Part shown: in pieces, positions 16,843 through 25,458 of the stretch
How the letters are laid out: every line of letters starts with the position of its first letter
Numbering within the stretch: position 1 is the first letter of the stretch
Assembly (NCBI RefSeq): GCF_003284935.1
Contig: NZ_QMEV01000005.1
Coordinates: 103,068-167,067, forward strand
Length of the DNA: 64,000 bases
Direction of reading: 5' to 3'
Origin: Mycobacterium colombiense
Lineage (GTDB): Bacteria; Actinomycetota; Actinomycetes; Mycobacteriales; Mycobacteriaceae
Position numbers and translations under genes: made by a program
The notes under the pieces: model-generated
Told to the model about the DNA's origin: nothing
Databases searched by the model: none
Seen by the model: the letters and a program-made list of their open reading frames with translations, nothing else

Positions 16843-18400
16843 GCCGTTGACCGTCGCCGAGGTCCTGCGGTGTCAAGCCAGCCGGCGCGGCGATCACCCG
16901 CTTCTGGTGTGCGACAGTGACCGCATCAGCTATGCCGCCGCCGATCACCGGTCGGCGGAGCTCGCCCGCGGCCTGATCGCCCTGGGCGCCGGCAAGGGAA
17001 CCCATGTGGGGGTCCTCTATCCGAACGGAGCCGAGTTCGTCGTGGGGATGCTGGCCGCGGCGCGAATCGGTGCGGTGGTGATCCCGTTCTCCACCTTCGC
17101 CACCGCCCGCGAGCTGCGCGAGCAACTGGTCGACAGCGATGTGGAAATCTTGTTGACCGCCGCATCCTTTCGCTCTCACGACTACGTCCAACGGCTGTCC
17201 GAAATTCTCTCGGGCGCCGATCTCGATTCCCGATTGTTCTGTGCCGCAGCGCCGCAGCTGCGCCACGTCGCGGTCACCCACGAGAAGGTGTGCGGGCTCG
17301 GTGATTCCGTCGACCCCGCGCTCCTGGCGGCGACGGAAGACGACGTCGCAGAATGCGATCCGCTGACGATCGTGTACACATCCGGCACCACCAGCGCCCC
17401 CAAGGGAGTCGTGCATACCCACGGCACCCTGCTGACGCATCAACGAAATCTCAACCTGATTCGCGGTTTGACGGCCGACGACAGATTGTTCTGCAATTCG
17501 CCGTTCTTTTGGATCGGCGGACTCGCGTTCGGTCTCCTTGCGACGCTGCTCGCCGGATCGACCTTGGTGTGCTCGAACGCCACCGATGCCGGGGAAACCC
17601 TCGACCTGCTGGAAGCCGAAAAGCCAACCGTGACCAACGGCTTCGCGGCCGCGGTCGCCCACCTGGCCGGCCACCGGAGCTTCGCCCAACGCGATCTGTC
17701 GTCGATGCGGCGCGGCAACCTGTACCCGATCATGGCTCCCGACGCCCGCCCGGCCGACCCGGAACTACGGCACAACATGCTGGGCATGACCGAGGCCGGC
17801 AGCGTCGTGCTGATCGGCGACGACGAATCCGACCAACCCGAGCACCGGCGCGGCTCATTCGGCAAGGCGGCACCGGGATTTCAGATCAAGGTCATCGACC
17901 CCGGCACCGCGACCGATCTTCCCGCCGGCGAGGTCGGCGAGCTGTGCCTTCGCGGGCCGTACCTGATGCAGCGCTACTACAAGCGCAGCCGGGAAGAGTG
18001 TTTCGATGCCGACGGCTGGTTCCACACCGGCGACCTAGTGCGCGTCGATGCGGACGGATTCGTCTATTTCACCGGCCGGCTCGGCGCGATGATCAAGACG
18101 GCGGGCGCCAATGTCTCGGCGGCCGAGGTGCAGAACGCCATCAGCAGGGCCACCGACGGAGCGCCGGCTTACGTGTTCGGCCTGCCCGACGTCCAGCGCG
18201 GACAGGTTGTCGCCGCGGTGGTCGTCCAGCAGGACGGGGCCGCAGCCTTCGACGAAGCCGCGTTGGTGGCGCGGCTCAAAACGGAACTGTCCACCTACAA
18301 GATTCCCAAGCGGTTCATCGCCCTCCGCGGCGCCGGCGTTCCGCTGCAGCCCAGCGGCAAGGTCGACATGCGACGTCTCCGAGAGTTGTTCGATGTCTAA
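16832..18400 (+). CDS. Class I adenylate-forming acyl-CoA ligase (2 of 3)
   Basis: A 522-residue AMP-binding enzyme with VYTSGTTSAPKGVVHTH, NMLGMTEAGS, GWFHTGDLVRVDADGF and a C-terminal PSGKVDMRRLREL carrying the acylation Lys. It shares segment after segment with the next gene (PFFWIGG/PFFWVGG, IGAVVIPFSTF/IGAVLVPLSTL), so the two are tandem duplicates. Its ATG lies inside the end of ligase 1, and its end overlaps the start of ligase 3 by 8 bp. Confidence 0.87.
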   Translation: MPVEPLTVAEVLRCQASRRGDHPLLVCDSDRISYAAADHRSAELARGLIALGAGKGTHVGVLYPNGAEFVVGMLAAARIGAVVIPFSTFATARELREQLVDSDVEILLTAASFRSHDYVQRLSEILSGADLDSRLFCAAAPQLRHVAVTHEKVCGLGDSVDPALLAATEDDVAECDPLTIVYTSGTTSAPKGVVHTHGTLLTHQRNLNLIRGLTADDRLFCNSPFFWIGGLAFGLLATLLAGSTLVCSNATDAGETLDLLEAEKPTVTNGFAAAVAHLAGHRSFAQRDLSSMRRGNLYPIMAPDARPADPELRHNMLGMTEAGSVVLIGDDESDQPEHRRGSFGKAAPGFQIKVIDPGTATDLPAGEVGELCLRGPYLMQRYYKRSREECFDADGWFHTGDLVRVDADGFVYFTGRLGAMIKTAGANVSAAEVQNAISRATDGAPAYVFGLPDVQRGQVVAAVVVQQDGAAAFDEAALVARLKTELSTYKIPKRFIALRGAGVPLQPSGKVDMRRLRELFDV

Positions 18401-19919
18401 CACCATCGACCGGCTGGTGCGGTTTCGGGCCGACCGCGACGGCGACAAACCGATGGTGGTCGACCCCACCTCCCGGCTGACGTATCGCGAACTCGATTTC
18501 GCCACCCGCGATTTGGCCGCGGCCTTGGTCGAAGCCGGGGTGCGCAAGGGCACCCGGGTGGGGCTCATCATGCCCAACAGCACCCGTTGGGTGCGGGTCG
18601 CGATAGCGCTTACCCGCATCGGCGCGGTCCTGGTCCCGCTGAGCACCCTGCTCACGGCCGGTGAACTGGCCGCGCAGCTGCGGGTGGCCTCCGTGCAATT
18701 CTTGATCAGCGTCGAGGAGTTCCGCGGTCACCGTTACCTCGATGATCTTCGGGCGGAGGGCCGATCCGAACTGCCTGCGTTGCGCCAGGTTTGGCCCGCC
18801 GACCGGGTCGATGCCGCGTCCGCGGGTGAGGGTGCCCGCGACATCCTCGACGCCATGACGGCGACGGTCACACCCGCCGACCCGCTGGTCATCATGTTCA
18901 CCTCGGGCAGCAGCGGATCCCCCAAGGGAGTCATCCACTCGCACGGCAACGCGTTGGGCGCCGTGCGATCGGGTCTCGCGGCGCGGTGCATCACCGATCG
19001 GACCCGCCTGTATCTGCCGATGCCCTTCTTCTGGGTGGGCGGCTTCGGCAGCGGAATACTCTCGGCATTGCTGGCCGGCGCCACCCTGGTGACCGAGGAG
19101 ATCCCCCGGCCCGAGGCGACCCTGAAACTGCTGGAAGACGAACGGGTGACGCTGTTTCGGGGCTGGCCGGATCAGGCCGAGGCATTGGCACGGCACGCCG
19201 CCCAGGTCGGCGCCGACCTGTCGGCTCTACAGGCGGGAAGCCTGCAGGCGCTGCTGCCGCCCGGGCAGCGGGCCCGGCCCGGCGCGCGGGCGACGCTGTT
19301 CGGCATGACCGAGGCCTTCGGCCCGTACTGCGGTTATCCCGCCGACACCGACATGCCCGCGTCGGCGTGGGGCAGCTGCGGAAAACCATTCCCCGGCATG
19401 GAGGTCCGCATCGTCGACGTCGACAGCGGCGCGCCCGTCGAAGTGGGGGCCACCGGGATGATCCACATCCGCGGACCGCACACGCTGCGCGGCATCTGCG
19501 GGCGCACCCGTGAAGACCTGTTCACCGCCGACGGCTTCTACCCCACCGGTGACCTCGGGCACCTCGACGAAGACGGATTCCTGTTCTATCACGGGCGATC
19601 CGACGACATGTTCAAAGTCAGCGGTGCGACCATCTACCCCAGCGAGGTCGAGCGGGCGCTGCGCACGATCGACGGCGTCGACTACGCCGTCGTCACCAAC
19701 GTTGCGGGCGGCTCGGGGGAACGCGTCGGCGCGGCGGTGGTGTGCCGCACGCTGACCGCCGAGCAGCTGCGCGCCCGTGCTCGAAGTGTGTTGAGCGCCT
19801 TCAAGGTCCCGACGGTGTGGTTACTGCTGGACTCCGACGACGACGTTCCGCGCGGCGGAACCGGCAAGGTCGACGTCCGCCGGCTGCGCGAGATGTTGAT
19901 CGACGCGGCCCAGCCCTAG
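18393..19919 (+). CDS. Class I adenylate-forming acyl-CoA ligase (3 of 3)
   Basis: A 508-residue AMP-binding enzyme starting MSNTIDRLVRFRADR. It has MFTSGSSGSPKGVIHSHG, LFGMTEAFGPYCGY, GFYPTGDLGHLDEDGF and GGTGKVDVRRLREML with the conserved Lys. It is the paralogue of ligase 2, with translational coupling to it. All catalytic landmarks are intact in all three ligases, arguing that each is active, perhaps on successive or related acids. It ends tail-to-tail with the secreted-protein gene, sharing CTAG. Confidence 0.87.
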   Translation: MSNTIDRLVRFRADRDGDKPMVVDPTSRLTYRELDFATRDLAAALVEAGVRKGTRVGLIMPNSTRWVRVAIALTRIGAVLVPLSTLLTAGELAAQLRVASVQFLISVEEFRGHRYLDDLRAEGRSELPALRQVWPADRVDAASAGEGARDILDAMTATVTPADPLVIMFTSGSSGSPKGVIHSHGNALGAVRSGLAARCITDRTRLYLPMPFFWVGGFGSGILSALLAGATLVTEEIPRPEATLKLLEDERVTLFRGWPDQAEALARHAAQVGADLSALQAGSLQALLPPGQRARPGARATLFGMTEAFGPYCGYPADTDMPASAWGSCGKPFPGMEVRIVDVDSGAPVEVGATGMIHIRGPHTLRGICGRTREDLFTADGFYPTGDLGHLDEDGFLFYHGRSDDMFKVSGATIYPSEVERALRTIDGVDYAVVTNVAGGSGERVGAAVVCRTLTAEQLRARARSVLSAFKVPTVWLLLDSDDDVPRGGTGKVDVRRLREMLIDAAQP

Positions 19920-20278
19920 GGCACCCGCGTCCACGGCTGGCAGTTCTGCGACTCGAACGCCTTGATCGTGGTGTTGATGTTCGCGAACATCGGGCCCACG
20001 GACATGTTCGTCTGGACCACATGGTCCTTGTTCGCGTCGGGCGTGCTGTAGGTGAACCACGCGCACATCGAGTCCTGAGTGGGCACGTTGTTGATCCAGA
20101 CCCCGAAGGTCGACGCCGAGCCGGCCGTTCGGTACAGACCCGGTGCGATGTCGGGGCCGACGACGAAGACACCATTGCCGGGTATCGGGTCGACCGGGTC
20201 GGCGACGACCGTCGGCGCAACGGCGATCGCCGTCACGGTCGCAACGAGTAGGGCCGATGCGCGAAGCATTGCGGGCAT
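19916..20278 (-). CDS. Small secreted protein of unknown function
   Basis: A 120-residue protein with an N-terminal signal peptide (MPAMLRASALLVATVTAIAVAPTVVA, cleavage probably near residue 27). A small mature domain follows, with two Cys likely to pair (SMCAWF and NCQPW). The ATG at 20278 has GGAGAGCAG in front; the frame is open further upstream but without a signal-like start. No function is assigned to this mycobacterial type of exported protein. Confidence 0.72.
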   Translation of the reverse strand: MPAMLRASALLVATVTAIAVAPTVVADPVDPIPGNGVFVVGPDIAPGLYRTAGSASTFGVWINNVPTQDSMCAWFTYSTPDANKDHVVQTNMSVGPMFANINTTIKAFESQNCQPWTRVP

Positions 20279-20354
20279 CTTCTGCTCTCCGTTCGTGCCC
20301 CACCCTGCTGGCAGCGTATGCCCAACGTCGCTGTGCGACAAGAGATGGCGCCGG

Positions 20355-20663
20355 CTAGCGTCGAGTCCCGGTTACCGACGAACGTGGCAGCCGGCCCGCG
20401 CGCGAATGCCCGCTCAGGGCGTCACCCCGCACCACGACGTCGAAATCGAGGTTCAGGCGCATGGGCCTGGTCACCGACTGTCGCCACGTGAGGCGAGTGC
20501 CGCCGTCGGCCGTTTCGCACGTAACATGTTGCAAGGCAACGGTTTCATCCTTGTAGGTCGCCGTGCCGGCGACCCCGTCGCGCGATCGGGTGAACGCGTA
20601 CAGCACCGGCAAGGTGCCGATCGGGGTTTTGATCGTCACGTCCCAGTGGCCTTCGATGCTCAA
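20355..20663 (-). CDS. Hypothetical protein
   Basis: A 102-residue protein beginning SIEGHWDVTIKTPIG and containing GVAGTATYKDE, a pattern of short beta strands suggesting a small beta-barrel. I do not recognise a family. The proposed TTG start is 1 bp after the stop of the DJ-1-like gene, with GGAGG just upstream, so it is probably translated as the second gene of that unit. The frame is open further upstream, but only as the complement of the DJ-1 gene's coding sequence. Confidence 0.55.
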   Translation of the reverse strand: MSIEGHWDVTIKTPIGTLPVLYAFTRSRDGVAGTATYKDETVALQHVTCETADGGTRLTWRQSVTRPMRLNLDFDVVVRGDALSGHSRAGRLPRSSVTGTRR

Positions 20664-20664
20664 C

Positions 20665-21321
20665 CTAAACCTCCACCGGTTCGCGGCCGACGGGTCGCCA
20701 CACCGTGCCCCGCCGCTCGTATTCGAAGAGTTGCTCGACGGCATGGGCGATTCGCGGGCCATAGAAGCGATCGAGCAGATGCAGGCCCAGGTCGAGTCCC
20801 GAGGTGACGCCGCCCGCCGTGACCAGGTCCCCATCGTCGACGACGCGGGCCACCACCGGATGCACGCCCGCCGCCTCCAGCAGGTCCAGACCCAGGTGGT
20901 GTGTCGCCGCGCGCCGCCCTTCGATGAGCCCCGACATCGCCATCACGATGGAGCCGCCACACACCGCCGCCACTGTCATGTCCGCGTTGCCGAATGCTTT
21001 GTGCAGCAGCGGAGTCAGCTCGCTGTCAGCCACTCGGCCCAACAACACCGGGATGGTCTCGGCCCCGTCATCGGGGTCACCGACGGTGGGCCCACTGGCG
21101 CCGGGCACGATCACGCAGCCCGGCTCGGACGGATCGAGCCGGGCGGTGGCGGTCAACGCGAGACCACGCGTGCCGCTTGTCACGGTGCGCGGTCCTTCGG
21201 CCGCCACCAACGTCACCGCGAGCTCGCCCGAGACCATGTCACTGCCGGCGGCGAGGACTTCGAAGGGCGCGATGACGTCGAACGGGTCGAACCCGTCGTA
21301 TAGAACGATTTGCGCATGCAC
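20665..21321 (-). CDS. DJ-1/PfpI family protein
   Basis: A 218-residue glutamine-amidotransferase-like fold. The nucleophile-elbow Cys is in VAAVCGGSIVMA (residue ~119), followed by AATHHLG. Related proteins include isonitrile hydratases and the sensory half of GlxA-type regulators. It starts with GTG and is divergent from a GlxA/AraC regulator of the same N-terminal fold at 21397. The 75-bp gap between them probably carries both promoters. Enzymatic role unknown. Confidence 0.82.
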   Translation of the reverse strand: MHAQIVLYDGFDPFDVIAPFEVLAAGSDMVSGELAVTLVAAEGPRTVTSGTRGLALTATARLDPSEPGCVIVPGASGPTVGDPDDGAETIPVLLGRVADSELTPLLHKAFGNADMTVAAVCGGSIVMAMSGLIEGRRAATHHLGLDLLEAAGVHPVVARVVDDGDLVTAGGVTSGLDLGLHLLDRFYGPRIAHAVEQLFEYERRGTVWRPVGREPVEV

Positions 21322-21396
21322 CCGGCCATGGTCACCGGTCGCCGCGCATCACACCAGTGGCTGGATTGCCACCTTCCACCGGTATATTGCCAAGCC

Positions 21397-22353
21397 ATGC
21401 ACGCCGTCGCGATCCTGGCCGAGCCGGATGTCATCGCGTTCGACCTCGCCATGGCGATCGAGGTGTTCGGCCGTGTCCGGCTCGCCGACGGGAGGCCCGG
21501 CTACCGGGTGCGCGTGTGTGGCTGCGAACCTCTCGTGGCGGCCGGGCCGATCGGGATCGCGACGGACCATGGGGTGGACGAGCTCGCCGCGGCGGACACC
21601 ATCGTGGTGCCCGGCCGCAACGACGTCGCGGCGCCGGTTCACGACGATGTGATTGCCGCGCTGAAGTCCGCTTACCGCAATGGCATTCGCATCGCTTCCA
21701 TTTGTAGTGGCGCCTTCACGGTGGCCGCCGCGGGCATTCTCGACGGCAAACGGGCAACCACTCACTGGGTGGCGGCGGAACTGTTCGCGGCGCGCTATCC
21801 GACCGTCCGGCTCGATGCCGACGCGCTGTACGTCGACGAGGGCCAAGTGCTCACCTCGGCCGGGGCGTCCGCCGGATTGGATCTGTGCCTGCACATGGTC
21901 GCCCGCGACTACGGTTCGGCCGCGGCCGCCGACGCCGCCCGGCTCGCCGTCACCCCGCTGCACCGCAGCGGTGGCCAGGCACAATTCATCATCCGCAATC
22001 GCCGGAGGTCCAACACCGAGCTGGACGACGTATTGGTCTGGATCGAGAACAACGCGCACCTGCCGCTGACCCTGCGCGACATCGCGCGCCGGGCGTCCAG
22101 CAGCGAGCGGACGATCAACCGCCGGTTCAAGAGCGAGACCGGCCACACCCCCATGCAGTGGGTCAACAACGTCCGGATCAGGCACGCGCAGCAGCTCCTG
22201 GAGAGCACCGGCGACAGCATCGAAACCATCGCTCGCCGAACGGGTTTCGCGTCGTCGACGAACTTCCGTGAGCAGTTTCGCCGACTGGCGGGAGTGTCGC
22301 CGCAGACTTATCGGCACACGTTTCGGGACCAGGACACCCGCGGGCGCGACTAG
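21397..22353 (+). CDS. GlxA-family AraC-type transcriptional regulator
   Basis: A 318-residue regulator. The N-terminal DJ-1/PfpI-like sensor spans residues ~1-190, with Cys in IASICSGAFTVA. The C-terminal AraC double helix-turn-helix spans residues ~215-312 (LRDIARRASSSERTINRRFK and IETIARRTGFASSTNFREQFRR). It is divergent from the DJ-1-like enzyme gene, its most likely target. A TATATT element at 21383-21388 precedes the ATG. It ends tail-to-tail with the GntR gene, sharing CTAG. Confidence 0.88.
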   Translation: MHAVAILAEPDVIAFDLAMAIEVFGRVRLADGRPGYRVRVCGCEPLVAAGPIGIATDHGVDELAAADTIVVPGRNDVAAPVHDDVIAALKSAYRNGIRIASICSGAFTVAAAGILDGKRATTHWVAAELFAARYPTVRLDADALYVDEGQVLTSAGASAGLDLCLHMVARDYGSAAAADAARLAVTPLHRSGGQAQFIIRNRRRSNTELDDVLVWIENNAHLPLTLRDIARRASSSERTINRRFKSETGHTPMQWVNNVRIRHAQQLLESTGDSIETIARRTGFASSTNFREQFRRLAGVSPQTYRHTFRDQDTRGRD

Positions 22354-23036
22354 GCCAGCGGGCCGTCGTCGGCCACCACCCCGCGCGCCACCAGGTGATC
22401 GATCAACGGAACCGCCCCGGCCGCAAGATGTTCCGACATCGCCGCGCGGGCAAGCGTGCCGTCACGCTTCTTCAGCGCGGACAGGATCCGCCGATGGTCC
22501 TGCATCGATTGCTCCGGCCAGCCCTCGATGGCGGGGAACACCGACTCGGGGGCATAACGGGTGATCTGCGACATCAGCTGGGCGAGCTTGGGCGAGTCCG
22601 CCGCGACATTGATGGCGCGGTGAAATTCGTGGTTCAGCCGGACGGTGCCCTCGTGTTCGCCGCCGGCGTAGGCGTCTTCGAGCTGCGCCTGGATCTCCTT
22701 GAGCTCGTGCAGCTGGTCGTCGGTGATGTTGATCGCCGCCCGCGCCGCCAATTCGCCGCCGACGTGGGCCTGCACGTTCGCCACGTCGGTGACGTCGCGT
22801 CCGGTCACCGGCAACACCGCGAAGCCCCGACGGGGTTGCTGGTTGATCAGGCCTTCGGCGCACAGCGCGAACAGCGCCTCACGCACCGGTGTGACACTGA
22901 TGCCCAACTCCGCGGCCAATTGGTCCAGCCGGACGTACGATCCGGCCGCGTACGTGCCGTCGAATATCCGCCCGCGGATGATCCGCGCGACGTCCTCCGA
23001 AAGTTGAGGCCGCGCAGCGAAATCCGGAACGCTCAT
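22350..23036 (-). CDS. GntR-family (FadR/FCD) transcriptional regulator
   Basis: A 228-residue protein with an N-terminal winged helix (residues ~10-75, including LAAELGISVTPVREALFAL) and an all-helical FCD ligand-binding domain containing RLNHEFHRAI. FCD regulators typically sense organic or acyl acids. It is the last gene of the five-gene operon read leftward from 27412, 4 bp after the dehydrogenase, and probably feeds back on that operon, perhaps through the palindrome at 27467-27482. Confidence 0.87.
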   Translation of the reverse strand: MSVPDFAARPQLSEDVARIIRGRIFDGTYAAGSYVRLDQLAAELGISVTPVREALFALCAEGLINQQPRRGFAVLPVTGRDVTDVANVQAHVGGELAARAAINITDDQLHELKEIQAQLEDAYAGGEHEGTVRLNHEFHRAINVAADSPKLAQLMSQITRYAPESVFPAIEGWPEQSMQDHRRILSALKKRDGTLARAAMSEHLAAGAVPLIDHLVARGVVADDGPLA

Positions 23037-23040
23037 CTGC

Positions 23041-24234
23041 CTACACCTGGTACTCGGCGAGCAGTCGCTTGCTGATGATGTTCTTCTGGATCTCGCTGGT
23101 GCCCTCGCCGATCAGCAGGAAGGGCGCGTCGCGCATCAGCCGCTCGATCTCGTATTCCTTGGAATATCCGTAACCGCCGTGGATCCGGAAACTCTGCTGG
23201 GTGACCTCGGCGCAATATTCGCTGCACAGGTATTTGGCCATGCCGGCGGCGACGTCGTTGCGCTCGCCCGAATCCTTCAGGCGCGCGGCGTTGACCATCA
23301 TCAGGTGGGCCGCTTCGACCTTGGTCGCCATCTCGGCCAGTTGGAACGCGATCGCCTGGTGCTCGGCGATCGGCTTGCCAAAGGTCGCGCGTTGTTGGGC
23401 GTAGCGCACCGCGAGCTCGAAGGCGCGGATCCCCACACCGCACGCCCGCGCCGACACGTTGACGCGGCCGACCTCGATCCCGTCCATCATCTGGAAAAAG
23501 CCCTGCCCGGTGGTGCCGCCGAGGACGTCGTCGGCCCCGGCCCGGTAGCCGTCGAAGATCATCTCGGTGGTTTCGATGCCCTTGTAGCCCAGCTTCTCGA
23601 TCTTGCCCGGGATGTGCAGGCCGGCAACGACTTCGCCGAAACCGACCGGCTTTTCCACCAGGAACGCGGTGAGGTTGCGGTGCGGCTTGTCCGAACCCTC
23701 GTCGGTGCGCACCAGCACCGCCACCAGCGTGGAGGTGGCGCCGTTGGTGAGCCACATTTTCTGGCCGTCGATGGTGTAGGTGCCGTCGTCGTTGCGTCGC
23801 GCCCGGGTGCGGATCGCGGCCACGTCGGAACCCAGTTCCGGCTCGGACATCGAGAAGGCGCCGCGTGTCTCGCCGGCCGCCATCCGCGGCAGGAACCGTT
23901 GCTTCTGTTCGTCGGTGCCGTGCTGGCGCAGCATGTACGCCACGATGAAGTGGGTGTTGAGCACGCCGGAGACGCTCATCCAACCGCGCGCCAGTTCCTC
24001 GACGCACAGCGCGTAGGTCAGCAGCGATTCTCCGAGCCCGCCGTACTCCTGGGGAATCATCAGACCGAACAGGCCCATCTCCCGCATCTGATCCACGATC
24101 GCCTGCGGGTAGGTGTCAGCGCGTTCCAGCTCGGCCGCGTGCGGAATGACCTCCTTCTCGACGAATTGCCGTACCGTGGCGATGATCTCGGTTTGGAGGT
24201 CGGTCAATCCGAGGGTCTGGGCGAGTTTGGCCAT
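23041..24234 (-). CDS. Acyl-CoA dehydrogenase
   Basis: A 397-residue FAD-dependent acyl-CoA dehydrogenase of the short/medium-chain type. It has AFSMSEPELGSDVAA, KMWLTNG, GGYGYSKEYEIERLMRDA and the active-site Glu in GEGTSEIQKN near the C-terminus. Unlike the pair at 765-3005 it keeps the canonical catalytic residue and should act as a homotetramer. It follows the CoA transferase by 24 bp. It catalyses the first beta-oxidation step of this operon's substrate. Confidence 0.9.
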   Translation of the reverse strand: MAKLAQTLGLTDLQTEIIATVRQFVEKEVIPHAAELERADTYPQAIVDQMREMGLFGLMIPQEYGGLGESLLTYALCVEELARGWMSVSGVLNTHFIVAYMLRQHGTDEQKQRFLPRMAAGETRGAFSMSEPELGSDVAAIRTRARRNDDGTYTIDGQKMWLTNGATSTLVAVLVRTDEGSDKPHRNLTAFLVEKPVGFGEVVAGLHIPGKIEKLGYKGIETTEMIFDGYRAGADDVLGGTTGQGFFQMMDGIEVGRVNVSARACGVGIRAFELAVRYAQQRATFGKPIAEHQAIAFQLAEMATKVEAAHLMMVNAARLKDSGERNDVAAGMAKYLCSEYCAEVTQQSFRIHGGYGYSKEYEIERLMRDAPFLLIGEGTSEIQKNIISKRLLAEYQV

Positions 24235-24258
24235 GTGCCGTGGTTCCCTTCCGGCTGC

Positions 24259-25458
24259 TCAGCAGGCGATGGTCTTGGCGTCCGTCAGGCGCGCGATGTC
24301 GGCGGCGCTCAACCCCAGACGCGCGAGGACGTCGGCCGTGTCCTGTCCCAGGGCCGGTGCCGGCGCGCTGGGCGGATGGCTGCCGTCGAATGCGGCAGGC
24401 AGGCCCGGCGCGAAGTACTCGCCGAGACCGGGCTGGCGCAGTCGGGAAAAGAGCGGATTGTCAGTGACTTTCGGTCCCGTGGCGACCTCGGCGAAGGTGC
24501 GGTACCGCTCGAAGAGCACCGTGGTGTCGGCCAGCGCGGCGGTGATCTCGGCGGCGGTGTGGGCGCTGAACCAGGTGGCGAACAGGCTCGACAGCACGTC
24601 GCGATAGCGGTAGCGGTCGCCTTCCGACCCGAAATCGGCGCCCAGCGCCTCGGCGAGTGCCGACACCGCGTCGCCGGTGCCCGTCACCGCGAGCAGATCG
24701 CGAAAGTGCCGACCGGTCAGGGTGACCACCATGAACCTGGCCCCGTCGCTGCTGGTGAAATCCTGCCCGTACTGGCCGTAGATGGCGTTGCCCAGCCGTT
24801 CGCGTTGTGTCCCAGTGACTTGCGGCTCGGTCAGCAGCCCCAGGTTCGCCGCGGTGGCCAGGGCGACGTCCTCGAGCGCCAGGCTGATCCGGGTCCCCGC
24901 CCCGGACCGTTCGCGGTGGCGGACCGCGGTGACGACGGCCAGCGCGGCGTACAGTCCGCAGCACACATCCCAGGCCGGTAGCACGTGGTTGATGGCGCCG
25001 GCATGATCGGCCGGACCGGTGACGAGCGGATAGCCCAGCCCCGCGTTGACGGTGTAGTCCACTCCGGTGGAGCCGTCACCGCGCCCGAGCAACTGAACGT
25101 GAATCACGTCGGGGCGCTTGGCCGCCAAGACCTCGTGGCTGAGCCAGGACAATCCCGCGGCGTTGGTCACCACGACGCCGTCGCCCTCGGTGATCAGCCG
25201 CTGAACCAGTTCGCGACCGTCCGGGGACCGCAGATCGATGGTGGCCGACCGCTTCCCTTTGTTCAGGCCGGTCCAGTAGATCGAGGTGCCGTCCGCCGCC
25301 AGCGGCCACCGCTGGACATCGGACGCGCCGCCGATCGGATCGATTCGGATGACCTCCGCGCCAAGCTGATTCAGCGTCATGCCGCACAGTGGCGCGGCGA
25401 CGAAACTCGACACCTCCACGACGGTGAGGCCGTCCAGCGGCAACGCCCGATCGGTCAT
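24259..25458 (-). CDS. CaiB/BaiF family CoA transferase
   Basis: A 399-residue family III CoA transferase. These enzymes move CoA between carboxylic acids without AMP; alpha-methylacyl-CoA racemase shares the fold. It has GLTVVEVSSFVAAPLCGM, LGAEVIRIDP, LNKGKRSATIDL and a central VDYTVNAGLGYPLVTGP. The usual catalytic Asp region of CaiB is not unambiguous here, so a racemase-like role is possible. The ATG overlaps the thiolase stop (ATGA). Confidence 0.86.
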   Translation of the reverse strand: MTDRALPLDGLTVVEVSSFVAAPLCGMTLNQLGAEVIRIDPIGGASDVQRWPLAADGTSIYWTGLNKGKRSATIDLRSPDGRELVQRLITEGDGVVVTNAAGLSWLSHEVLAAKRPDVIHVQLLGRGDGSTGVDYTVNAGLGYPLVTGPADHAGAINHVLPAWDVCCGLYAALAVVTAVRHRERSGAGTRISLALEDVALATAANLGLLTEPQVTGTQRERLGNAIYGQYGQDFTSSDGARFMVVTLTGRHFRDLLAVTGTGDAVSALAEALGADFGSEGDRYRYRDVLSSLFATWFSAHTAAEITAALADTTVLFERYRTFAEVATGPKVTDNPLFSRLRQPGLGEYFAPGLPAAFDGSHPPSAPAPALGQDTADVLARLGLSAADIARLTDAKTIAC

